From Cyclobacteriaceae bacterium (GTDB taxonomy: Bacteria; Bacteroidota; Bacteroidia; Cytophagales; Cyclobacteriaceae), in the NCBI GenBank assembly GCA_028281285.1, contig JANQKF010000033.1, positions 310,001 to 374,000 of the forward strand: 64,000 bases of DNA. The letters are read 5' to 3'. Each line of letters begins with the position of its first letter. Within the stretch, counting starts at the first letter, position 1. The translations under genes and the position numbers were made by a program. Below are positions 16,393 through 23,894 of this stretch, piece after piece. The notes below the pieces were generated by a model. The model saw only the letters and a list, made by a program, of their open reading frames with translations, searched no databases and was not told where the DNA came from.

Positions 16393-17010
16393 TTAACTAA
16401 ACAGACCATTAACTTCGAAGTCTACTTTTTCCAAAATCAAAGCGTAATCTTCAATATTCTTTACAAAATCGAGGTTGTTTACATCAATGGTAAGAAGTTT
16501 GCCTTGATCATATGAGCCAATCCAATCCTCATAATGTTGATTGAGATTTTTCAAATATTCAATTCTGATCAGCGCTTCATAGTCTCGACCCCTTTTTTCA
16601 ATATTACCCACTAGTTTGGGTATATCCGCCTTTAGGTAAATAAGTAAATCGGGGGGTTGAACGTGCTTAATCATTGATTTGAAGAGCTCCATGTAGTTCT
16701 GATAGTCCCGTTCAACGATATAGCCGGACTTATAAAGATTTGCGGCAAAAATATGAGCATCTTCGTAGATAGTACGGTCCTGAATCGTTCCTTTGTTTGA
16801 CTCTCTTATTCTAGCTACTTGATTGAATCTACTATTGAGGAAGTAAACTTGCAGATGGAACGACCATCGGTTCATGTCCTCATAGAAATCGGCCAGATAC
16901 GGATTATCTTCTACAGATTCCAATTGAACATCCCATCCGAAATGTTTACCTAATTTCTGGGCTAGAGTGGTTTTGCCTGACCCAATATTTCCCGCAATCG
17001 CTACGTGCAT
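16393..17010 (-). CDS. Deoxynucleoside kinase
   Basis: A 205-residue P-loop kinase that phosphorylates deoxynucleosides for salvage. The Walker A loop GNIGSGKT is at residues 7-14, the substrate-binding glutamate region in ESVEDNPYLADFY (about 34-46), and the DRTIYEDAHIF segment corresponds to the DRS/ERS motif of the dCK/dGK family. The lid region RGRDYE and the C-terminal helices are present, and length is typical. I chose ATG 17010; a TTG two codons upstream is less likely. The gene follows the TonB-receptor terminator and has no operon partner visible. Base preference (dAdo, dGuo or dCyd) cannot be told from sequence. Confidence 0.9.
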   Translation of the reverse strand: MHVAIAGNIGSGKTTLAQKLGKHFGWDVQLESVEDNPYLADFYEDMNRWSFHLQVYFLNSRFNQVARIRESNKGTIQDRTIYEDAHIFAANLYKSGYIVERDYQNYMELFKSMIKHVQPPDLLIYLKADIPKLVGNIEKRGRDYEALIRIEYLKNLNQHYEDWIGSYDQGKLLTIDVNNLDFVKNIEDYALILEKVDFEVNGLFS

Positions 17011-17068
17011 TGACAATTATTTGAAGCGAAATTAAACGGATTAGTCTGGGTGAAAAAGATATGGCAAT

Positions 17069-17093
17069 AAAAAAAGTCTGACCCACCAGACCT
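17069..17093 (-). terminator. Terminator after the TonB-dependent receptor gene
   Basis: On the minus strand GTCTG-GTGGGT-CAGAC is followed directly by seven T (plus A-run 17069-17075), about 105 bases beyond the receptor stop at 17198. On the plus strand the same stem is followed by CTTTTT, so it may act both ways. Confidence 0.7.
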
Positions 17094-17197
17094 TTTTCAT
17101 GAACACCCAATAAATATGAAGAGATTTAACTCTTTTCGAATATAGTGTGACACTTTATCTTAAAAGTTAGGTCAAGATTATCAATGTGTTATGATGC

Positions 17198-19603
17198 TTA
17201 AAAATTACCCCTAAGAGAAATTATTGCATTAAAACCAGGCGCGCTGATTCCGGATGAGTACGGCCGATAGTGGGTGTCAAAAAGGTTCTCCAGGCTAACG
17301 TTAAGATCAAAGAATTCACTGAATTTGAAAGATCCCCTTAAATTCAAGGTGGCCCATGATAACGCTCCATCAGGAGTGTAAATATGGGTTTTGTTTTGTT
17401 CTGATGGAGGAAGATCCTCGAACGAAATGCTACCACTGAACTGTGAGAACATTTCAAGCGTATAGTTATCCGTTTTATAGCCCAGGCTGAATTGCCCGAA
17501 AACAGGAGGGACGTGACGAAGCCTTATATTATCAATAGTATCTTCTCCTTCGGTATAAGTGACGGTTCCTTTAAAATTCAGTCCATTGTCTAAATCAGCT
17601 TCCAGGCCGGTACTAAAACCGAAGACATAGGCTTCACCTGCATTTACCTGGGCCTGAACATTGCTCAGTACTCCGTCAAACATGATTTGGTTTTGCCCAT
17701 TAAAAGTGAAATCTCTCCTGACTAGGGCATCCCTGAGAATGGAATAATACAGGACGCCATTGAACTTGATTTGACTGTTAAGGTTTTGCTCTAGACCAAC
17801 TTCAAAATTATACGAATATTCAGGTTTTAAATCTGGGTTAGGAACGACTACGTTACCAGGTTCGGAATCGAATACTTTTCCTACGTCATCAATGTTTGGT
17901 GCCCGGAAACCTGAAGAAAAAAGAAAGCTCAGTTTAGCATCCTCTTTTGGAAGAACTACCAGTCCAACACTCCCACTTAAAGCACTACTTTCCAAGTTGA
18001 TTTCATCAAAGGGAAAGTCGAAGAACGTATCATCGACAAATTTAGAATTCAGATCAATTGTATTATAGCGTACCCCTGTGGTTAAAATTGTCTTTGGATT
18101 GATAGTCCATTTGTAGTTCAAATAAGTAGCATAGGAAGCAAATCTACTTCCCCCGTCAGGGTAGCGCGTGCTTGCCGACCCTGATAATTCTGTATTTGTG
18201 TTAAAGGATGAGGCACTGGATTCAGTGGTGTTTTCAATGAGCTCTATTCCGTAATGCAATTGTTGGTTTTCGGAGAGTTCTTTATCGAAGTCAGCATTCA
18301 ATGATAAAACATCAACCTTTTCCAAACGGATAGTGCGGTTAGGACTTTGAAAACGTCTGGTTACCCGGCTTTCCCCAAATTGTTGATAAGCTGCCGTGAT
18401 ATTGGCTTCCGAGAAAAACCGGTTTGAGTTGTATAGACTCGTTCTTAAACTGTGCATCTGCCAGTCCTGAAGGCCATAGTACCATTCGGCAAATTGTGGA
18501 GTGTCAGTATCATCATTGAGAATCAGGCGGTCATATCTTGGTATATCGGATGCGGTGCTTAAGTGTCCGGAATAGGTGAATTCTGAAGACTTAAGTCTTA
18601 ATTTAAATTTCTGAAGGAGATTGAATTGGTCATATCCGGATTGTACCTGCTTATTGACATTTTCGTTGGTCAAGACCTGGTCAACACCATCAATAGTCTC
18701 AACATAGCGAAAGCGTTTTCCAAAATCAGGAAATTCATCCGTCCTTTGATTGCCTGTTCTTAGGTCACCAAAGTCGCTGAATGTTATAGCAGAGAACGAG
18801 GAGAAAATCGGACCTCCGTAGTTCAAACTGAAATGGTAGGTGTTTTCATTGGAGGCACTGCTATATCGCGTGAATAAAGTCCCGGAGATGTCGGTGGTCA
18901 AATTCTCTGAAAATTTTGGGTCCTTCGTTTGAAAATGCATTACTCCACCCAGGGCGTCAGAACCATAGAGGACCGAACTTGGACCAAAAATGACTTCTGC
19001 TCTTTGTACATTATTGGGATCAAGGTTAATTACGTTCTGGAGATTTCCACTTCTAAAGTTGGCGTTGTTAATTCTAACGCCATCAACCACGATCAAAACG
19101 GAATTGGCTGCAAAACCGCGAATCATTGGACTCCCACCGCCAAGTTGGCTTTTTTGAACAAACACTTGACCAGAGGAAGCCAGTGCATCAGCCATCGTGG
19201 GAGGATTGCTAAAGGCAATATCGGACGGCCTTATTTCTACTATTTTATTGGGTACTTCTCGTTTGTCTTGTTCCCAGCGACTTGCCGAGATCACAAAGTC
19301 CTCCATCCGTGTTATGTTGGGAACCATCCGGAATATAAATCGTTGTGCTTCAAGGGATTTGAAAGAGATTTTCTGTTCAACATAAGAGTGGTGACTGAAT
19401 ATGAGTAAAACCTGATCAGACAGACTAGAGATGTCTGCCTTGCCGTTCTCATCAGTTACAGCTCCCTTGTTTGAATCCGCGGAGCGTATGAAGACATAGG
19501 AGATAGGAAGGTTGGTCTCATCATCTAACACTGTCACGGTTTGCCCGAGTGATGCAAATGAAGAAAAAAGAAGAAATAAAGCAACGACTAACCGACTTCG
19601 CAT
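17198..19603 (-). CDS. TonB-dependent outer-membrane receptor
   Basis: An 801-residue outer-membrane receptor. ATG 19603 starts a signal peptide (MRSRLVVALFLLFSSFASLG); the open frame continues 43 codons upstream without looking coding. Residues about 22-105 form a carboxypeptidase-regulatory-like beta domain, 115-230 the plug (ISASRWEQDKREVP, PMIRGFAANSVLIVVDGVR, IFGPSSVLYGSDALGGV), and the rest a beta-barrel ending in aromatic F. It imports a TonB-driven ligand such as a siderophore, haem, vitamin or metal complex. No SusD-like partner or adjacent uptake genes are present, so the ligand is open. It is divergent from the YheT-like gene and ends at a terminator. Confidence 0.93.
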   Translation of the reverse strand: MRSRLVVALFLLFSSFASLGQTVTVLDDETNLPISYVFIRSADSNKGAVTDENGKADISSLSDQVLLIFSHHSYVEQKISFKSLEAQRFIFRMVPNITRMEDFVISASRWEQDKREVPNKIVEIRPSDIAFSNPPTMADALASSGQVFVQKSQLGGGSPMIRGFAANSVLIVVDGVRINNANFRSGNLQNVINLDPNNVQRAEVIFGPSSVLYGSDALGGVMHFQTKDPKFSENLTTDISGTLFTRYSSASNENTYHFSLNYGGPIFSSFSAITFSDFGDLRTGNQRTDEFPDFGKRFRYVETIDGVDQVLTNENVNKQVQSGYDQFNLLQKFKLRLKSSEFTYSGHLSTASDIPRYDRLILNDDTDTPQFAEWYYGLQDWQMHSLRTSLYNSNRFFSEANITAAYQQFGESRVTRRFQSPNRTIRLEKVDVLSLNADFDKELSENQQLHYGIELIENTTESSASSFNTNTELSGSASTRYPDGGSRFASYATYLNYKWTINPKTILTTGVRYNTIDLNSKFVDDTFFDFPFDEINLESSALSGSVGLVVLPKEDAKLSFLFSSGFRAPNIDDVGKVFDSEPGNVVVPNPDLKPEYSYNFEVGLEQNLNSQIKFNGVLYYSILRDALVRRDFTFNGQNQIMFDGVLSNVQAQVNAGEAYVFGFSTGLEADLDNGLNFKGTVTYTEGEDTIDNIRLRHVPPVFGQFSLGYKTDNYTLEMFSQFSGSISFEDLPPSEQNKTHIYTPDGALSWATLNLRGSFKFSEFFDLNVSLENLFDTHYRPYSSGISAPGFNAIISLRGNF

Positions 19604-19677
19604 TCCACTCAAAATAAGGGTCGAAAATAGGATACGAGTTGTATATTGAAAACAAATTCCGACTAAATCTAGAACAT

Positions 19678-19692
19678 ACCGTTTTGAACGGT
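19678..19692. promoter_or_regulatory. Perfect palindrome in the TonB receptor / yheT intergenic region
   Basis: ACCGTT-TTG-AACGGT, a 6-bp perfect inverted repeat with a three-base spacer, lies 20 bases before the YheT-like start and 75 bases before the receptor start. The size suits a dimeric repressor operator, but no regulator is adjacent and the site occurs once here. Confidence 0.3.
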
Positions 19693-19712
19693 TTATTTTC
19701 CAGATCAAGAGT

Positions 19713-20681
19713 ATGCCGATTATTACTTCCACCTACAAGAGACCTCCCCTTTATTTAATCAATGGCCATTTCGAGACTATTGTGCCGAGCCTCTGGAGAA
19801 CGGTTAAAGGCGTGGAATATACACGAGAGCGTATTGAGACACCAGACGATGATTTTTTGGATATTGATTGGATCAAGTCGGGACATAAACGCCTTTTGAT
19901 TATCTCGCACGGTCTGGAAGGGAATTCAGATCGCCATTATGTAAAAGGACTGGCTAAACTATTTAATACCAACAATTGGGATGTTCTAGCCTGGAACAAC
20001 CGAACCTGTAGTGGGGAAATGAATCGTCAGCGAATTCTTTATCATCATGGGGCCAGTTATGACCTAAGAACAGTGGTGGATCACGCAGTGCAATTCAACT
20101 ACCAGGAAATATGTCTCGCTGGAATTAGCCTGGGTGGTGGTCAAACACTCAGGTATTTAGGGGAACACGATGTTCATCCTTTACCTGCAGAAGTTTCAAA
20201 AGCAGTGGCCATATCAGCACCATGCTCTTTAATTGAAAGTGCAAACACGCTGAAGAAAAGAGGAAACTGGCCTTATGAAAATAAGTTTGTGAAACGTCTT
20301 AAGGGGAAAATCAAAGCTAAAGCAGCTCAATTTCCGGATATCGATATTACAGGAATTGATGACCTGAAGACTACTGCTGAATTGGATGACCGTTTTACGG
20401 GTCCAATTCATGGTTTCAAGGGTGCCGAGGATTTCTACGAGTTCTGCAATCCCATGCCCTTTGTTCGTAAAATTCAAACACCAACCCTTCTTCTTAATGC
20501 GTTGAATGATCCATTATTAGAGGGAGAATGCTATCCCTACCAATTAGCCAAGACCAACGATTATATCTACCTCGAAACTCCAAAGAGGGGAGGCCATGTA
20601 GGATATATGCAGACGGGTAGTGAATTCACTTACTCAGAAACAAGGGCACTGCAGTTTCTGGAAGGAAGAATTGTCCTCTAG
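19713..20681 (+). CDS. YheT-type alpha/beta hydrolase
   Basis: A 322-residue alpha/beta hydrolase of the YheT/ABHD1-3 group. Its hallmark N-terminus (NGHFETIVPSLWR, about 17-29) and ERIETPDDDFLDIDW precede the fold. The nucleophile elbow GISLGG gives S139; D266 (LNALNDPLL) and H295 (RGGHVGY) complete the triad. HGLEGNSDRHY supplies the oxyanion loop. Members are esterase- or lipase-like, and no signal peptide is seen, so it acts in the cytoplasm or at the inner membrane. Start ATG 19713. It overlaps the convergent DUF2490 gene by four bases. Substrate is unknown. Confidence 0.88.
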   Translation: MPIITSTYKRPPLYLINGHFETIVPSLWRTVKGVEYTRERIETPDDDFLDIDWIKSGHKRLLIISHGLEGNSDRHYVKGLAKLFNTNNWDVLAWNNRTCSGEMNRQRILYHHGASYDLRTVVDHAVQFNYQEICLAGISLGGGQTLRYLGEHDVHPLPAEVSKAVAISAPCSLIESANTLKKRGNWPYENKFVKRLKGKIKAKAAQFPDIDITGIDDLKTTAELDDRFTGPIHGFKGAEDFYEFCNPMPFVRKIQTPTLLLNALNDPLLEGECYPYQLAKTNDYIYLETPKRGGHVGYMQTGSEFTYSETRALQFLEGRIVL

Positions 20682-21379
20682 AAATTGTGATGTAAACTGA
20701 ACTGCAATTGTTTTTTCTGCCAATTGTCCGTGGTTTGTGTCATGAGTCCAAACTGAATTCGAAGATTATCACTCAGAGAGTGACCAATAGCACTGTAGAA
20801 ACGATTTCTGTCAAATAGCTCGACAGTTCGTGCATCGCCAATACTTCTTTGTCCGTTGATGAAAAGCTCATTATAAAACGCTAAGTAAATGGCACCTTTG
20901 GACAGCGAAGTTTGATTGAGCGCTATATTCATGAAGATGTTGTAGCGAAACCGAGTTCGTGTATCTTGGTTCTCAACCCATCGTTGTTCAAACCGGAAAC
21001 GATGAGTCAGAAACACACGACTACCCAACTTTTGCGGTATAAGTGCTTCCTGATAAATACGACTTTCATTCACTGTATTGTCACCATCACCGAATTCTCC
21101 TGTGGTGATATTCCCGTAACCGAATGTGAACTTAACATTGCTTCCAGTGGGTTGGTAAGTAATGCCACCACGAAGAAGCAATTGTTCCAAATCACCGATT
21201 ACATCCCAATTACGATGCTGAATATCACCCTGGAAGCCCCAGGGACCGTCCTTAATGGTGGTGCTCCAAAAGTACATGTACCAGGCACCAGTTTGATCTC
21301 CGTCCACCTGGGCAAAAGAAAGTGTGCTTGAAAACATGAGTAAGGAAAAAAGTAAGCTTTTGAACTTGGATAGGTGCAT
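20678..21379 (-). CDS. DUF2490 outer-membrane-type protein
   Basis: A 233-residue exported protein: signal peptide (1-23, ending LSFAQ), then alternating beta-strand sequence with repeated aromatic ends, closing with LQFSLHHNF, as in small beta-barrels. The pattern DQTGAWYMYFW, QHRNWD, RFEQRWV and YNELFIN is that of DUF2490, a Bacteroidota/Proteobacteria family thought to be outer-membrane barrels with unknown function. Start ATG 21379. It overlaps the YheT-like gene tail-to-tail by four bases and follows the MerB-like gene on the same strand after 28 bases. Confidence 0.82.
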   Translation of the reverse strand: MHLSKFKSLLFSLLMFSSTLSFAQVDGDQTGAWYMYFWSTTIKDGPWGFQGDIQHRNWDVIGDLEQLLLRGGITYQPTGSNVKFTFGYGNITTGEFGDGDNTVNESRIYQEALIPQKLGSRVFLTHRFRFEQRWVENQDTRTRFRYNIFMNIALNQTSLSKGAIYLAFYNELFINGQRSIGDARTVELFDRNRFYSAIGHSLSDNLRIQFGLMTQTTDNWQKKQLQFSLHHNF

Positions 21380-21407
21380 ATTCTAAAAATTTGTATTCAA
21401 TTATTTA

Positions 21408-22106
21408 CTAAAAACGGCCTTGATCTGATTCGAGGCTCCAAATATTATGTGTAAGGTCAAATTCTCGGAAGATTGATGTCGCTTCTTTCTTGGTCCATTT
21501 CCGCCATTCCGGATCGAGGTGATTGCCGTACCATTTTTTGGAAAACTCCCAAATGTGATTGATAGGTTGAACGTCACCTTTGGTGATATTATGCCTTTCA
21601 CACCATAAATCTATCTGCTTTTCGTCTTCAAAGATCAGCATTGTACTACAGGTATAGATCACATTGTCCCAGGCATTTTTCATGGGAATGGGGAAATGTA
21701 TCAATAAATCTCGCTCAGTGATTTTGCCGTCTCGAAGATGAATAGTTATAGGATCACCGTGTGCTCCTAAACTTGTCTTAATCGTCAGGTCCTCATTAAG
21801 TAGCGCGGCTATGCCAAGCGAACACCAAGCGCAATTTCCCCACCATTTTCCTCTTCGTGATTCTACCAAAAAATTAGTAGGAGCCATTGAGAAAGGATGG
21901 ATTGCCCAAACTTTTGGCTCATTAGGGTGGAGAACAATCCCGTGGTAGTCTTGAAGTGCTTTCAGACCTTTTTCAATTTCTTGTTCGGTGGCATTCAATC
22001 GTTCAGCCAGGTAGTGATTTTCCGGGGCATGCCCCTTGTCAATCACATGCTTCAAAGTTTCATAATGGAGATTTGAATAATTGACCATTGGGCCAAAGTA
22101 ACACAT
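21408..22106 (-). CDS. Alkylmercury-lyase-like (MerB-family) protein
   Basis: A protein of 232 residues from ATG 22106, whose ATG overlaps the lhgO stop (TAATG), suggesting translational coupling; ATG 22088 (MVNYSNLHYE) is an equally plausible start. The N-terminal half resembles a winged-helix region, and the C-terminal half carries GNCAWCSLGIAALL and IYTCSTMLIFEDE, which fit the MerB organomercurial-lyase pattern. In MerB catalysis needs two cysteines and an aspartate (C96, D99, C159 in R831b). Here both cysteines align, but the aspartate position appears to be glycine (AWCSLG). It may therefore do something other than cleave C-Hg bonds. No merA, merR or merT is nearby. Confidence 0.7.
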   Translation of the reverse strand: MCYFGPMVNYSNLHYETLKHVIDKGHAPENHYLAERLNATEQEIEKGLKALQDYHGIVLHPNEPKVWAIHPFSMAPTNFLVESRRGKWWGNCAWCSLGIAALLNEDLTIKTSLGAHGDPITIHLRDGKITERDLLIHFPIPMKNAWDNVIYTCSTMLIFEDEKQIDLWCERHNITKGDVQPINHIWEFSKKWYGNHLDPEWRKWTKKEATSIFREFDLTHNIWSLESDQGRF

Positions 22107-23305
22107 TATTCGAAGCGCTTCAAGGCCAAATTCGAAACGGTGTCTCCAATGGCTAGTGAACTGGTAGCTGCAGGAGAAGGTGCATTGCATACATTTATAG
22201 CCTGATCCGATTCATAAATGGCGAAATCATCCAGAAGCCCCCCGGATCGGTCACATGCTTGAGCCCTAACACCAGCTCCACCGTCAATGAGGTCTTCTTT
22301 TTGAATTTCCGGAATCAATTTTTGAAGGGCCTTAGTGAATGCCGTCTTGGAAAATGACCTATACAATTCACCAAATCCAGTCTTCCAATATTTGGCAGCC
22401 ACCTTTTGGAACCCTGGCCACAACAATGATTCCATCAACTCCCCCAAATGGATTTGGGACTTTTTATACCCTTCTCTTCTAAATGCAAGTACTGCATTAG
22501 GCCCAGCCTCAATACCTCCTTCCATCATACGTGTAAAATGGACTCCCAAAAATGGGAAGTTGGGGTCAGGAACCGGGTAGATCAAATGTTTGACCAAATA
22601 TTCTTTTTCAGGTTTAAGCTTGTAGTATTCGCCACGAAATGGGATGATTTTAAGATTGATGTCATCGGAGGTCTTTCTTGCTACCTTGTCGGAGTACAAC
22701 CCGGCACAGTTTACAACGAGTTTGGTTTTGAAACTACCTTTGGTAGACTCAACAATGCATTCCGTGCCTTCATTTTTGATACTAAGCACTTTGGCTCCAA
22801 GCTTCAGTTCACCGCCATTCTGTTCAACCTTCTCGGCATAGCGAGCAGCAACTGCCTTGTAGTCTATAATACCGGTGTATGGCACTTTGATTGCATCGAT
22901 TCCATTCACATGAGGTTCGATCTCCTTTAGCTCGTCAATCGAGATTTTGGAAATCTGTGTTAATCCATTTTCAAGTCCACGTTTATAGAGGTTTTCGAGC
23001 AAAGGGCGTTGGAATTCATCAGTGGCCACTACTACTTTACCACAGAGTTCGTACTCGATACCCTCTTTATCGCAGAAGTCGAGTAGCATGTTGTAACCGT
23101 TGATACAGTTAATCGCTTTTAGACTACCTGGCTTATAGTAAAGCCCCGAGTGAATTACACCACTATTATTTCCTGTCTGATGTCGTGCAATTCCATCCTC
23201 CTTTTCAAGAAGAAGCAAGTTCATGTTGGGCCTCTTTGTAAGTAGTTGATGTGCTGTAGAAAGGCCAACTATGCCACCACCTATTACAATAACATCGTAC
23301 TCCAT
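22106..23305 (-). CDS. lhgO: L-2-hydroxyglutarate oxidase/dehydrogenase
   Basis: A 399-residue FAD flavoenzyme that oxidises L-2-hydroxyglutarate to 2-oxoglutarate, passing electrons to the quinone pool or oxygen. The Rossmann FAD loop GGGIVGLSTA (8-17), HQTGNNSGVIHSGLYYKPGS (about 41-60) and the C-terminal GAGVRAQACDRSGGLLDDF segment are the hallmarks of the LhgO/L2HGDH branch of the DAO superfamily. Length is normal. Start ATG 23305, three bases after the DUF3127 stop, and the gene overlaps the MerB-like gene start, so the three probably form one transcript. Confident at the family level; membrane association is inferred from relatives. Confidence 0.9.
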   Translation of the reverse strand: MEYDVIVIGGGIVGLSTAHQLLTKRPNMNLLLLEKEDGIARHQTGNNSGVIHSGLYYKPGSLKAINCINGYNMLLDFCDKEGIEYELCGKVVVATDEFQRPLLENLYKRGLENGLTQISKISIDELKEIEPHVNGIDAIKVPYTGIIDYKAVAARYAEKVEQNGGELKLGAKVLSIKNEGTECIVESTKGSFKTKLVVNCAGLYSDKVARKTSDDINLKIIPFRGEYYKLKPEKEYLVKHLIYPVPDPNFPFLGVHFTRMMEGGIEAGPNAVLAFRREGYKKSQIHLGELMESLLWPGFQKVAAKYWKTGFGELYRSFSKTAFTKALQKLIPEIQKEDLIDGGAGVRAQACDRSGGLLDDFAIYESDQAINVCNAPSPAATSSLAIGDTVSNLALKRFE

Positions 23306-23308
23306 GAA

Positions 23309-23683
23309 TTAGAATGGCAGGTCATCGCTGTCGTCAGATGCCAGCCATTCGGGCTCATCTTGAGCGGAAGGCATAGGGGCTGATGACTCTGCGGAATTTG
23401 CGGATTCTGCCGGATTGATTCGCCATGCCTGCAATGAATTGAAATACTTTGTCTCACCTTTTGGGTCAACCCACTTTCTGCCTTTCAGGTTGAACGAAAT
23501 GTTCACCTCTTGACCGATTTGATAGGAATCTAAGAGATCACATTTGTCTTGAATTAGCTCAAATTTTACGAATTCCGGATACTGAGGATTATCAGCATAC
23601 TCTACAACAAATTCCCTTTTTTTGAAAGTACCAGTGACCTGCTGGGTTTCAAAAATTTCCAAAAGCTTTCCTTTGATTTCCAT
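23309..23683 (-). CDS. DUF3127 OB-fold protein with SSB-like acidic tail
   Basis: A 124-residue protein. Residues 1-90 match DUF3127 (MEIKGKLLEIFETQQVTGTFKKREF at the start in pattern, then QEVNISFNLKGRKW and TKYFNSLQAWRI), a Bacteroidota family that looks like a single OB fold. After a Ser/Ala/Glu-rich linker (91-115) it ends in DSDDLPF, which closely resembles the DDDIPF tip by which single-stranded-DNA-binding protein recruits its partners. This design suggests a nucleic-acid-binding role. Start ATG 23683. It heads the lhgO / MerB-like cluster, although a functional link to these metabolic genes is not obvious. Confidence 0.82.
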   Translation of the reverse strand: MEIKGKLLEIFETQQVTGTFKKREFVVEYADNPQYPEFVKFELIQDKCDLLDSYQIGQEVNISFNLKGRKWVDPKGETKYFNSLQAWRINPAESANSAESSAPMPSAQDEPEWLASDDSDDLPF

Positions 23684-23699
23684 TCATTCAAAATTTGCT

Positions 23700-23731
23700 C
23701 AAAGCAACTTATTATTCACATACCAAGCAAG
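23700..23731 (-). promoter_or_regulatory. Possible promoter of the DUF3127-lhgO cluster
   Basis: On the minus strand CTTG (plus 23728-23731), a 20-base spacer and TTGCTTTG (plus 23700-23707) fit the Bacteroidota pattern with one mismatch in each box. The -7 box lies 16 bases before ATG 23683. Confidence 0.35.
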
Positions 23732-23894
23732 GTTTATTGTTAAGATCAATCAAACCAAAACGGCAGTAATGTAGTCAACTTAGATAGAGGTAACGTGATA
23801 TCTGCAATTTAACACTTGAAATATGTTCCTTAGCACATTTTTAGCGTTGATAAGTAAGGTAAACTGCGTTCAATGCGTTTTTTATTAGTAAGCC

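Noticed and set aside
21408-22190. Mercury-resistance operon
   Set aside because: Only a MerB-like gene occurs, its aspartate appears replaced, and merR, merT, merP and merA are absent.
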